Source: Anastatus disparis
Lineage: Eukaryota > Arthropoda > Insecta > Hymenoptera > Eupelmidae
Length of the DNA stretch: 64,000 nucleotides
Assembly: GCA_017163975.1 (NCBI GenBank)
Contig: JAFFSR010000243.1
Span: 1,798,001-1,862,000, forward strand
Direction: 5' to 3'
Positions 10,716 through 21,152 of this stretch are shown here, one piece after another. The notes beneath the pieces are model-generated. The model had not been told where the DNA came from, did no database searches, and saw nothing but the letters and a program-made list of their open reading frames with translations. The position numbers were made by a program, and so were the translations under genes. Every line of letters begins with the position of its first letter. Positions within the stretch are counted from its first letter, which is position 1.

Positions 10716-12490
10716 CACGGAAATGACAGATAACAGCTAGGCTATATTTGTCACATTAGTGATCAATGTGTGTCGAAAATTTTGAGTTTCCACATAGATG
10801 GGCGATGTGTGCACGCCGAATTTCTATGTTTGCGCATTGTCTAACTACACTCAACTCATAGGAGGTTGTCACACTGATCATCTTTTATTTTCGCACTGCT
10901 TGTCAATCTGTAAACATAGAAATTTTAAATCTGACATGTATGGAAAAAAATAAATTAAAATGAAACTAAGGTTATGATCCTCGGTATCAATGAATATCTG
11001 AATTGGAAGATAATTGTGACTTTAATATATTAATTAGTGCTATTCTAATTATAAAATTTTTAATTTAGTCAAAAACATTATGATTAATAATTTTAACGTG
11101 AGAAATTATTGCTGTTAGCAATTCAATGTTGAAATCATTCTTCTTCTCTATTTTTATTGGCCTTTTCTAGACTTTTTATTGTCTATATGATAGGCCATCA
11201 TCTGGTAATTTTATTATTTTGATTTTTTAGTTTTTGCCCAGTGGGACTTTTTTATATTTTTGTATTTTGCCCATTGGGACTTTTTTGTATGTTTTTGTGT
11301 TTTTCGGGTTTATTCCCTCGGAAAAACTTCGAAAATTATTTTTTCTAATTTTTCCTAGGGAATCAAACCCCGATCCACTGGGACGCAAGGTCAGTTGATT
11401 TTTACAACTGCACTTTTTCATCCCTTAGCGACGGAGCTCGTAAGTGTGTACTGTGTACAAAGCACATGTGACAGAGGTGCTCGTTTGAAAAACAGCCGAG
11501 AGCAGGATTCGATCTCGGTTCCCCAAGAATACGAATCCAACGCTCCTACCGACTGTGCCACAGACCGGCTCTGTTGAAATCATTAAAAATTATGTGGGTG
11601 GAGTTCGATGTTTCGAAAATCTGTTATTTTTTTGAGCTTAAAAATTTCCAATATCACATTCTTATTATTTATATAAATTGAATAGAAATTTCGTTTTTAA
11701 TTCATGTTTGTAATCGAAATGTATTCATTCAAATAAATTATAATTAATATTTAGAACTGTAATAAGTATTCAGACAATAATATAATGATGAGGTACTTTG
11801 AAATTTCTAATATAGTATTTCAATGTATTTTTTTAATACTTGTTGAAAATTTCATTAAAAACCCGAAATATTTCATCATTTTACGGTATTCTGTATACTT
11901 GTTACAATTCTAAAGCGATTATAATTTATACGAATAAATGCATGTCGATAACAAACATGAATTAAAAATTGACTTTCTATACAATTTAAATAAATATTAT
12001 GAAAAAGCCATTTGAAATTTCAAAATTCTAAAAAAAGATAATGGACTTTCGAAACATTGAACCCTACGTATATTATTTTCAATGATTGAATTGCAAACAG
12101 CAATAATTTCTCACGTTAAAATTATTATATTCTAATTATAAATTAAAAATTTTATAATTAGAATAGCACTAATTAATATATTAAAGTCACAATTATCTTC
12201 CAATTCAGATATTCATTGATACCGAGGATCATAACCTTAGTTTCATTTTAATTTATTTTTTTCCATACATGTCAGATTTAAAATTTCTATGTTTACAGAT
12301 TGACAAGCAGTGCGAAAATAAAAGATGATCAGTGTGACAACCTTCTATGAGTTGAGTGTAGTTAGACAATGCGCAAACATAGAAATTCGGCGTGCACACA
12401 TCGCCCATCTATGTGGAAACTCAAAATTTTCGACACACATTGATCACTAATGTGACAAATATAGCCTAGCTGTTATCTGTCATTTCCGTG
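10716..12490. mobile_element. Foldback transposon with TIR CACGGAAATGACAG
   Basis: Two arms of about 420-450 bp (10716-11139 and about 12040-12490) are near-identical inverted copies. The termini read CACGGAAATGACAGATAAC. TA is present on both sides (10714-10715 and 12491-12492), as in Tc1/mariner-like elements. A SINE (11140-11571) interrupts the left arm; the right arm near 12085 shows the uninterrupted state. No transposase is visible in the middle. Confidence 0.75.
11140..11571 (-). mobile_element. tRNA-derived SINE, 432 bp
   Basis: Flanked by a perfect 13-bp target duplication TGTTGAAATCATT (11127-11139 and 11572-11584). On the minus strand the 5' head is tRNA-like: an A box (TGGCACAGTCGGTAGGAG) at 11543-11560 and a B box (GATCGAATCC) at 11505-11514, the usual internal Pol III promoter. 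A second GGGTTTGATTCC-type B-box-like word lies near 11360. The body has two GTCCCANTGGGCAAAA repeats and the 3' tail is an AGAAGAAG-type simple repeat. It would be mobilised by a LINE in trans. Confidence 0.8.
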
Positions 12491-12494
12491 TATA

Positions 12495-13620
12495 TCTAAA
12501 GACAAAAAAATTCAAACCTGTTCAAATGAAACGTCAATAAAAAAAATTTTAAATAAAAAACATTAAAACATTGATAAAAAAAAACGAGAAAAAACAACGT
12601 TTGATTGATAGATCTATAGACTAATAGAACTATTTTTTTAATTCATTATGTTACAGTCAACGTAGGTATTCTTTTTATTTAATAATCTACGTATGAAAAT
12701 AATAGTTATTTTTCCTGCAAACACAGTTTTAGAAATTTGTGTAGATGTGTTACGTCAAGACGTATCTTTTATTTGAAAATTTTTTATTCAAAAATATGTA
12801 GATCAATCAGATAATGTGACTCAGTAAGTATATTGTAAAATTAAGTCATTTTTCAAGAAACAAAAGAAAGTGCAATGCGATTTACAAAATCAACAAAACA
12901 AAAACAGTGCGAAGGCTATATGAACCAGATTTACCACGTTAACCATATCATTCAATAAGAGTCAAAATGCACAATAAGCATTACTTTATTGATTGACATA
13001 AATTCAAAATTCAAATTATATTACAGATTAAGATGCACTTTTTCAAAGAACTTCTACGAGCACATTTACCCACACTTTTCAATAAGTACTTCCAAAAATA
13101 CAATTATTACAACTATACTTCTCGCACTTTAAAATTATACAATTATTCGCGCAATCTATTAAACCGCACTATATTTAGTTTATCATAAAAGTATTAAACA
13201 AAATCTTTATAATAAAATTATTAAATCAAGCCTACCTATTTACCGTCCGCCTGTATCTACTTTTAAAATTATATTTCTTTATATTTTTTTCAAAATTTAA
13301 GTATATTTAATCATGACAACGATTCAATTAACATTGGTAGAGTCTTTCTACCACTACACTAACATTTGATAAAACGTTTATAAATCAATGATTAACTTTA
13401 TTCTTCATTTAATATTATAATAAAACACATACACGTAGCCCTCATAACACACAACATTTAATTATTAATTCTGTCCTGGTGTAAAGCTAGGACTTCACAG
13501 ATGATTAGATTCATTAAAAGATCATTGAAAATTTACATGAAGAAAAATTTTGAATGATTAAAATTATTTAGTATTTTAAATAAAAGTTATTAATAAAATT
13601 GCAAATTCTTAGATATTTTT
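12495..13620. other. AT-rich interior of the Helitron-like element
   Basis: No supported gene or repeat boundary. Short poly-A and poly-T runs only. Confidence 0.4.
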
Positions 13621-13659
13621 TTATATTTATGAAAGCAAGATGAGGGTTGGCGCGTTTCC

Positions 13660-13682
13660 ACGCAGGGGGCTTGCGCCCTAGT
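13660..13682 (+). repeat. Helitron-type 3' hairpin and CTAG terminus
   Basis: GGGC-TTGC-GCCC stem-loop immediately followed by CTAG (13678-13681) and a T. It is the predicted replication terminator and end of the Helitron-like element. Confidence 0.55.
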
Positions 13683-14561
13683 ATACATATATATATATAC
13701 ACATAGTTTTTACTAAAGTAACGTACAGAATTATATTCACAGACTGCTCTTAATAATTTATCTGAATAATGATAATCATTTTACGATACGTTACATTAGC
13801 CTATGCTGCAAAAAAATCAAAATGGATCGCTCCATTTCATGTTCGCTGTAAAAACCTAGGCCTTAATTTTCTTCAATGCAATCTTTTATATAGAAAATGT
13901 AGGCATTGTTGGAAGCTTTTTTCGGATTTCGACTGTGTAAGTTGTGGTTTAGGATATTGACGTTTTGTAAACATTACAACAGTTGGTATCCTAAAACTCA
14001 AATTACTCGATCAAAATCCAAAAAAACCCTCTAACAATTTGTAGCATTTACCGTGAAAGCTTTGAATTCAAATATGGAAAATGTACTTTTGGTGCTACTG
14101 AAATACCAAAAGTACATGTGCTGTTCCTATAGAGTATTTATACATAGTACTTTCTACAATTACTTTAAATGACGTCTTTAAATAATTCAAAGGCATCATT
14201 TCTCATAGTCTTTACAATTATAATGTTTTACAAAAAAATTGTCAATTTTAACGTTACGCTTACAGTGTTACATAACTTTAGATTTTTCTGAATATATTTA
14301 CAATAATATTTGTTTAAAATGTGTAAATAATTCATAATTCTATTTGAAACGGCATTCTGAAAATAGAACTCATAAATCATAAATAAAAATTTTTTTTTTT
14401 TAAATATATATGAAAAATAAAATTTGAATTAATAAAAAAGTGCTCATTCCTCGATTTTGGTTGTTGTTGAAATTTGATCCCAAATGTGTCTAGAATCATA
14501 TCCAAAAGGAAAATCTGAGGTGTGAAAACTTCATGTTCTCAATTATTCGAGGACCACCGTG

Positions 14562-16570
14562 CTTTATTTTAAAGCACGTGGAATAATATCTTCGTCAGAT
14601 TCTAACTATGAAATATCTGAAGTAGTTGTTAAACTAGGAGGATTTCATATGTTCATGTCATTTCATGGATGCATAGGATATTTAATGGACAGAAGTGGAC
14701 TCAAGAAAGCTCTGGAAAATATATACAATTAAATGTTGAATGGTCACCTGTATTCAAGTAGTATCAGAGGTCATACACTATTAAGACTTGCATTATCAAT
14801 AATTTTTAAAAACATGAAGATTGAAGATCGTGTGCTTGATAAATTAATTGAACAAATACCTTGCTGTGATGTTTGCTATGAAAATGTAGAAGGTTGTGTA
14901 GGTCATTCAAAATTATTTATTGGTCAATTTCACGATAAACTGATGAAGTAAAAGTTCGAGGCCCTGCTGCACGGTTATGGGTATAATATTTTAAAATGGT
15001 ATCATCAGCACTAGACTTTATTAGCGCTGAAAGACTGGGAATATTCAAAGAATATCTCGATGCAGTGCAAAAAATGCTGCCAAATTTTAATGTCAATAGT
15101 CACTTTTGATTTACGAAATCTGCTCATTTATATCTTCAAGATATGATGAAATTGGAAAATACAATGGATGAGCAGACTTTTGAGAACTTTAAAAATGGAT
15201 TCTCTACTGTAAAGCGAACAGACCGATTTAATTCTGACACATGAACAGATATAATAATCGAACAAAGTCCTATAAAGTCTATGAAAATAGAAGGGAAGTA
15301 TCTAGAGGTCAGAGTACTCAAGAAAGTATTTTATGTAAATGGGTATATACTATGTACGCTACAAATACAATTTATGAGGAAATTGAAAAGTTTTGTAAAC
15401 TTTCATTAGATTCAGCTGAACAACGCGTTGATGCAAGAGATTCAAGAGTAAAAACAGATAACAATGATGTAAGTGAGGCCACCAGTGGATCATTTGGTTT
15501 CTACCAGAGCGATGAATTCGTAACCTCGAGGATCCGAGTTCGAATGCTGCTCTCGGCCGATTTATATAAGCACTACTGCACGTTACAAGTGCTTTGTTCA
15601 CAAACAAACTGACGACCTGCGTTGCTAATCAGCATTACAGTGAAAGCATGAATACAGCGACATTAGTTAATAAAAATAAAAAAAAATGATGCAAGTAAAC
15701 TATTTGAATGGCTTACAGTTCATGATCCCTTTCCAAAAACAAATCAATTAATATCCTTAAGTTTAGGAATCATTGGAAATTACCAAATTGATTGTTGCGA
15801 AGCCCATAAAATTGGATTACAACCCATGGTGACAATAACTGTATTGAACTTCAATGAGATGAAGTTCAAAAGCACCGATAAAGTTTCACCAATTTCAATG
15901 ATTAACAAATCAGTCAAAATTAACGATTGTAAAATCTTTGTAGATTCATTGTTACTCTTTCAAAGCATAACTGTAAACGAACGGTTTGAAAGTAATTTTG
16001 AAAGATACCTCCAATATGAATTAAGTCCATAACCGACATCATTATTTAATAATAATGTCATGAAAAAAACCACGAAAGCCACATTATATGACAATATGAC
16101 CCCTGTTGATATAAAACTTGGTGAAAATAATGTGACGTATGTCATCGATGGTGGATTTCTTTTGCATTACGTCGTATGGATTAAAGACAATACTTTTCAT
16201 GGTGTTTTAGATAAATACATTAAGTATTTACAAAGTTACTGTACAGCAATTATACGAAAATGGATTACGTATCTTACTAGCGATATATAATGCTCCTCAA
16301 TTTGAGGGCAATATCGATCATCTCCGATATGCTTAGTTCATAAAATCTACGAAGCTTGATAAACCTGTCCAGTTGTCCAATCATTCACCGACAAGTGCAG
16401 CAGCTTATTAGCATATAAATTGTACTTATTATCAGATACAAAAATGGTTAGGGCATAATTTAGAACCCCAGAAATGGGGTTTGGTGCTGCAAAATAAACT
16501 CCTGGAGCCAATAACAACAATATTACCACTAGCTCCTTAGGAATTACTTAATAAACGTGCTACTTTGCAC
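14562..16570 (+). pseudogene. Unnamed TE-associated protein, C-terminal half
   Basis: This resumes the protein of 4560-6443. Frames, with several stops and shifts, read: KLGGFHMFMSFHGCIGYLMD; MLNGHLYSSSIRGHTLLRLA; CCDVCYENVEGC; ISAERLGIFKEYLDAVQKML; AHLYLQDM; a part around VYTMYATNTIYEEIEKFC; and a C-terminal part with QFEGNIDHLRYA, IQKWLGHNLEPQKWG and EPITTILPLAP before stop codons near 16565. The order agrees with one large protein of a family recurring in invertebrate genomes that I cannot name or assign a function. A SINE (15475-15684) splits it. It is clearly a dead copy. Whether the family is a transposase or a passenger protein is unknown to me. Confidence 0.6.
15475..15684 (+). mobile_element. 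tRNA-derived SINE, about 210 bp
   Basis: Inserted in the decayed TE protein, with a 12-bp target duplication AATGATGTAAGT/AATGATGCAAGT (15463-15474 and 15685-15696; one mismatch). The head has an A-box-like TGGATCATTTGG at 15486-15497 and a B-box-like GAGTTCGAATG at 15536-15546. A CACTACTGCACGTTACAAG-type stretch follows and it ends in a TAATAAAAATAAAAAA tail. It shares the CTGCTCTCGGC and GTGCTTTGT words with the SINE at 11140-11571, so the two are related. Confidence 0.75.
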
Positions 16571-16574
16571 CCGG

Positions 16575-18065
16575 AAGGTTAAAAAAGTACTTTTCTCCCG
16601 CTTAAATTGTTGACTTAAGGTATGGCTTTCTTTCAGGCCGCTTTTTAATCTAATAAAGTGGCTTTATTTGTTAAGGTGGAAACAAAGTCTATTCCTCTCT
16701 CAGGTATTTACTACCCTTCGCTCGGGTATTTTACTCGCTTTGCTCCGCTCCCTCGGTTCGCAATCTCACCTTCGGAAGAAATATACAATCTTACTTTTCA
16801 TCTATATAATATACTATTATTTTCAAATTAACAGAAATGAACAATTTGTTAACTCGAACAGCAGGCATAAAAGAGGCCATACCTTTTGTCTAAAATTTAA
16901 TGAGAGAAAAGAATGTTTCCCCAACGCAGTGAACAAAATCCGATTTTCGGTGCTTGCTTCGCGTGAGCAGAACACCACATTTTTCACTAATAAGTAAAGT
17001 AGATATTCTGCTCACTGCGTTAGCAAATAACAATATAGTTATTTTGTTCACAAGTAAGGAAATGTGGTATTTTGCTAACGTAAAACAGTCTCCGAAAATC
17101 GGTTTTTGTCCACTGCGTTGGGAAATAGTATATTACTCTACTAGTAAGCAAAATAGGTCATTCCCTCACAAGTCGTTTTGCCATTCGAGCATAGCGAGAG
17201 TGACAAAAAAGACAAGTGGGTGACTTATTTTGCCATGAGTGTGGTATAAAATTTTTCCCAACAAGGTGAGCGGAATCCGATTGTCGGTGCCTGTTTTAAG
17301 TGAGTAAAATAACACATTCCCTTACTGATGGGAGAATGTGGTATTTTGTTCTCTCAAAACAGGCACCAAAAATCGGTTTTTGCTCACCACGTTGCGAGAA
17401 ATTTCTTTGCTCTTGCTAAATTTTAGATATAAGATATGGCCTTTTGTCAACCCGCTTTTCAAGTTAATAAATGGTTTATTTCTATTAATATGGGGTAAAA
17501 TTGCATATTTTTTCAGAGGGTGGATTTGCGACCTGAGAAAATGGAGCAAAGCGAGGATAGTGAATACTCGAGGGAGAAATAAACTTTGTTTCTACTTCAA
17601 CAGAAATGGCTACTTTATTAGCTTAAAAAGCGGACTGAAAGAAAGCCACATCTTACGTCTAATATTTTGCAGAAAATAGGAATTTTTCTCCCGCTGATTT
17701 GCTAAAAAAAAGTATTTATTTCTCGCAAAATTCATTTCTTCCGCAAAATAAAAAATTTATAAATTTAATTTATTATTGAAAATTTCTATTAAAGAATTTA
17801 ATTTCAGTTTTTCCTATTGAAGCTTGCTTTTTTAGCGGGAAAAAAGAACTTTTCCTTCGCTAATTTTATTTCTCCCAAATTTATCATCGAAAAAGTACTT
17901 TCCTTCCACAAGATAAGAAACTTTATATGGAAATAATTCAATTTTAATTTTTTTAATTGGACCCGCTTTACGTTAATAAAGCGTCCACACTTTAGGTAGA
18001 AATAAAGTACTATGCAATTCAGGAGCAAAATTCCTTTCTCGCTTGGGAGAAATATACTAGTTTAC
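16575..18065. mobile_element. Palindromic element with GCAAAATAG / GCGAAGCGAG words
   Basis: Sequence at about 16580-16990 is inverted at about 17330-17710. Both halves carry CTTTATTAACTT-like, GGCATAAGA-like and GAGCAAAGCGAG-like words. The centre (16990-17300) adds further copies of TTTTGCTNAC and CGGTTTTTG. A third partial arm with TTAGCGGGAAAAAAG lies at 17835-18060. Short open frames on both strands arise from the symmetry. I find no transposase. A related module lies at 33190-33300. Confidence 0.5.
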
Positions 18066-18358
18066 TCCTTAGTTGCATAATGTACTATTACATCTGAATT
18101 TTTGGAAAAAACTACGCACGTGTTTGCTTGTCATAAAAGCTAATCGAACCAAAATTAATAAAAATTTTAATGCTATTAAACAAGAAAAAGTTTTAAAATT
18201 TGGAAAAATTTACTGTTTGTGCTCGTCTCCCTCCCAATTTAATTTTCTTATTTTTGTTCGATACAAAATAAATACAGCTTAAAGATACAAAAAAATTGTT
18301 TCATTCTGCTATATTTTTTACTGTTTTTTTGACTATTCTCAAGTTACTATTTTATTAT

Positions 18359-18586
18359 TGTTGGAATAAAGGGAGGAATATTGGCAATCAAGTAAGAGTT
18401 TTATAATACTAAAGACATTTATTGATATAAGATTAATAAAGAATGTCCACATGACATGTTGCCTTGACAAAAACCGGACTCTATCTGAATATCACCTCTA
18501 TGAGGGAGCGCAATATTTCCTTACATAAAGATGTCAGTACTGAGCCCTTGTATAAATTACATTATGAATATACCTAAATTTAAACA
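18359..18586 (-). repeat. Copia 3' LTR
   Basis: 228 bp, TG at 18359 and CA at 18585-18586. It aligns along its full length with 25180-25407, with scattered differences, which points to an old insertion. Confidence 0.9.
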
Positions 18587-18632
18587 CGCCTCCTTATATT
18601 TATAATGTACATACTTTAAAATTATTTTAGAT

Positions 18633-19387
18633 TCATCTTACACCAAAAAAAAATACAAATTTTTCCTTATTTAAAGCTTTTGTCAGATTGTCCGCGTTTA
18701 TAACTTTCATTTTATTTTGCTTAACATTCTCGTAAACAAATTGATAGTGCACTTCAATGTGCTTAGAATTCTTGGTGTAATTACCATTATTCGCTATATT
18801 TATCGCACCTGAATTATCTTCGTGGGTTTTCGTCGGATCAACAATCTTTAAATGAAAAAATGTTAACAATTTTTTTATGAATATAACCTCGCTTACCGTC
18901 TCCGACAACGCTACATATTCCGCAAAGGTAGAAGCTTTGGTAACACAATTTTGCTTCCGAGATTTTCAGTGAATTATATTTTTAAGTACTCTAATACAAT
19001 AACCAGTCGTAGATTTTCTGTTTATCACATCTCCAGTCCAATCGGCATCAACATAGTAGTCAATAACGTCATAATTTTCTTTATAATTAAATACAAGTTT
19101 AATTTCTTTAGTTAAAAATAAGTACTTTAAAATTTGTAACATGTATTTAAAGTGTGTCTCTGAATAGTTATTTTGGTAACGGCTTAAGTAATTGATGCTA
19201 TAGCTAATGTCAGGTCTGGTGCTTGTACTTATATATAATAAAGTACATGATAAATTTCTGTACAAAATATTTTCGTGACATATGTTTGATTTTTTTAACT
19301 TCAAATTCGTTTCCATAGGCGTATCATTAGATTTACTGTTTTCTATATTATATTTCGCACCAAGTGTATCGATATAACTTTCTTGAC
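18633..19387 (-). pseudogene. Copia RNase H domain
   Basis: On the minus strand: METNLKLKKSN, YISTSTRPDISYSINYLSR (the conserved TRPDI segment after the polymerase), then VDADWTGDVINRKSTTGYC (first RNase H aspartates), VSEVIFIKKLL and HEDNSGAINIANN (the DN catalytic motif), HIEVHYQFVYE (conserved HIxxxYHF-like) and INADNLTKALNK. There is a frame break between 18908 and 18966. This is the 3' end of the Copia polyprotein and degrades the RNA strand during reverse transcription. Confidence 0.85.
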
Positions 19388-19948
19388 TAACAAGGAGAGC
19401 ACCCCACCTCCGGAAAACGGAGTCGGCTGAAACTACAGGATATGATTTTTTGATGAAAAAAAATGAACCCGTGTTTTTTCTTTTCGTCGAATAGGCCTCC
19501 TAGACAAGGATATAGACATTTTCTTTAAATATGGCGAATAAGAGCCTTTATAAGAACTTAAATAACCAAAAAACTAAGACTTTTACAAAAAATGCATAAA
19601 AATAAAATGAAGCACGAATTGAATGCTTTAATTTAAGCTTTGTTGCATTGAAAAAGCTTTTGTTGTTCAAAAGTTATTTTTAATTAAATATTACCACGTA
19701 TTTACTTAATATTTTTAGCATATACAATATAATCAATTTTTCACTTTATTCAATCATTTTAATCACCTGTAACTTTTGAACCACCAAAGATTTTTTAATG
19801 CAACAAAGCTTAAATTAAAGCATTCAATTCGTACTTCATTTTATCTTGTAACATGGTGGATTTTCCATCCACATGTTATATTTGTATATAGATACATACT
19901 ATACTGGCGAAGAGCCTTATAAGTAGGATTTTAACTTGTATATAGCAG

Positions 19949-20020
19949 TGCGGCACTGGCTCAGTGGTCAGAGCTCGTGCCTGGAGATCTCGAGGAACGG
20001 GGTTCGCGCCCGGTGTCCGC
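19949..20020 (+). promoter_or_regulatory. tRNA-like Pol III promoter in TRIM LTR 1
   Basis: A-box TGGCTCAGTGG (19957-19967) and B-box GGTTCGCGCCC (20001-20011), spaced as in a tRNA. Flanking GCGGCAC / GTGTCCGC can partly pair like an acceptor stem. It is not a functional tRNA: the anticodon arm is poor. Confidence 0.65.
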
Positions 20021-20412
20021 TTATATTTAATCTAAAAAGTCTCATGTTTCAATGGCACCCAACGAAATAACCCACAAGAACAAACATATTAATCCAAGGA
20101 AGTATTTAGAATTAAGTTTTAACAGAGCAAGATACAGAAGTAGCCGACGTAGCGGAATGGAGGAGCCGCGCATCTGAGGTGAAAATGCAGCAGTAGTCCC
20201 AAGTCCCAAGGTGAAACCAGCAAATAGTCCCAATGTGTAACCGGCAGTTAGTCTCGTAAACGAAAGTATACGATTGCACCGTATACTTCCGTGTGGTGGG
20301 GCGGGGGGCTTGTAACATGGTGGATTTTCCATCCACATGTTCTATTTGTATATAGATACCTACTATACCGGCGAAGAGCCTTATAAGTAGAATTTTAACT
20401 TGTATATAGCAG

Positions 20413-20484
20413 TGCGGCACTGGCTCAGTGGTCAGAGCTCGTGCCTGGAGATCTCGAGGAACAGGGTTCGCGCCCGGTGTCCGC
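20413..20484 (+). promoter_or_regulatory. tRNA-like Pol III promoter in TRIM LTR 2
   Basis: Same arrangement as in LTR 1: A-box at 20421-20431, B-box at 20465-20475. The copies differ by single substitutions. Confidence 0.65.
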
Positions 20485-20730
20485 TTATTTTTTAATCTGA
20501 AAAGTCTCATGTTTCAATCTTTTATGCATTTTTTGATAAGAGTCTTAGTTCTTTGTTTATTTGAGTTCTTATAAAGGCTCTTGTTCGCCATACTTAAAAA
20601 AATGTCTATATCCTTGTCTAGGGGGCCTATTCAACGAAAAGAAAAAACACGGGTTCATTTTTTTTCATCAAAAAATCATATCCTGCAGTTTCAGCCGAAA
20701 CTGTTTCCCGGAGGTGGGGTGCTCTTCTTG

Positions 20731-21040
20731 TAAGTGTCATGTAGCGTTTTTTGTTATTATATGAAATATAAATACCTAAATATTCTTTTACTTTCCCCAT
20801 ATACTTTATGTTAAACCTTTTTGACAATTAACTTTTTACATTTTTTATTTTTTCTTTATCTTTACTACATATTAAGAGATCATCTACAAAAATAATCAAA
20901 TATACCGCCTTTTCGCCTTCATTTAATTTATACAAACAATAATCTAAATTACACCTTTTAAATCTTAATGTTTTAATAAATGTGTCAAAACCATTGCCTA
21001 GGGCTCTCTTGTAATCCATACAATGCCTTATTTAAATTAA
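20731..21040 (-). pseudogene. Copia reverse transcriptase, C-terminal half
   Basis: On the minus strand the frame reads NKALYGLQ-type sequence, NLDYCLYKLNEGEKAVYLII, then FVDDLLICSKD (the catalytic xVDD box of Copia) and FNIKYMGKVKEYLGI. It is cut at 20731 by the AGGAGAG-ended element. The first half of the polymerase, including the motif A aspartate, is absent: the integrase-polymerase linker runs almost directly into this segment. Confidence 0.85.
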
Positions 21041-21152
21041 AAACCCTATTTGTGCCATCGCTACAGCCTTTTGGCTGGTGTAAGATCAGAGTCGTCGTTG
21101 TACTTATTTTCAGAACCTTGTAACATAGCGTTTTCGTTTATATCATTATCAT

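Larger units (their letters stand above)
6585..13681 (+). mobile_element. Helitron-like element, 7.1 kb, non-autonomous with cargo
   Basis: The left end begins TCTCTCTATATTATATAAAG after an A. The right end is a GGGC-TTGC-GCCC hairpin running straight into CTAG and followed by T. These are the hallmarks of Helitrons (5' TC, 3' hairpin plus CTRR, insertion between A and T, no target duplication). An uninterrupted version of the site is present in copy A near 5840-5880: removing 6585-13681 joins GCAGATATA to TATACATA in line with it. No Rep/helicase gene is visible. The inside holds an AGCT-rich repeat, a long-TIR element with two retrotransposon pieces, and a foldback with a SINE. Confidence 0.65.
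6444..14561. mobile_element. CACGGT-ended DNA transposon, copy B, left end lost and split by a Helitron
   Basis: The right end (GAGGACCACCGTG, ending 14561) and the arm 13682-14561 are an inverted copy of 4992-5866 in copy A. The left part, about 6444-6584, continues the same palindrome, but its outer CACGGT end is missing. Between 6585 and 13681 lies a large Helitron-like insertion. The two copies sit in opposite arrangement in one host sequence, which makes the region look like a giant inverted repeat. Confidence 0.65.
19847..20516 (+). mobile_element. TRIM (terminal-repeat retrotransposon in miniature), 670 bp
   Basis: Direct repeats 19847-20051 (205 bp) and 20311-20516 (206 bp) begin TGTAACATGG and end CATGTTTCA, like LTRs. 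They flank 259 bp of non-coding sequence. Just inside the left repeat is a primer-binding-like TGGCACCCAACG (20053), and just before the right repeat a polypurine tract GGTGGGGCGGGGGGC (20295-20309). The 4-bp target duplication is ATCT (19843-19846 and 20517-20520). There is no gag-pol, so it must be mobilised in trans. The primer site resembles that of the Gypsy element at 58537-58547. Each LTR also contains a tRNA-like segment. Confidence 0.85.
19391..20730. mobile_element. AGGAGAG-ended foldback element with TAA target, carrying a TRIM
   Basis: Termini CAAGGAGAGCACCCCACC and, inverted, CAAGAAGAGCACCCCACC; the inverted match continues for some 300 bp. TAA on each side (19388-19390 and 20731-20733) is the target duplication: removing the element and one copy rejoins the Copia frame as MTL-SQESYID. 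Three-base TWA targets are typical of PIF/Harbinger transposons, which is the likely mobilising superfamily. Near its right arm it is itself split by the TRIM 19847-20516. Confidence 0.82.

Noticed and set aside
11395..11577. 60-codon plus-strand frame
   Set aside because: Antisense to the SINE head; no coding features.
4992..14573. A single 9.6-kb inverted-repeat transposon
   Set aside because: Frame joining and the internal CACGGT end at 6114 show two separate insertions plus a Helitron.
20042..20510. Overlapping frames of 98 and 132 codons on the minus strand
   Set aside because: They cross the TRIM LTR and its tRNA-like head; no protein resemblance.
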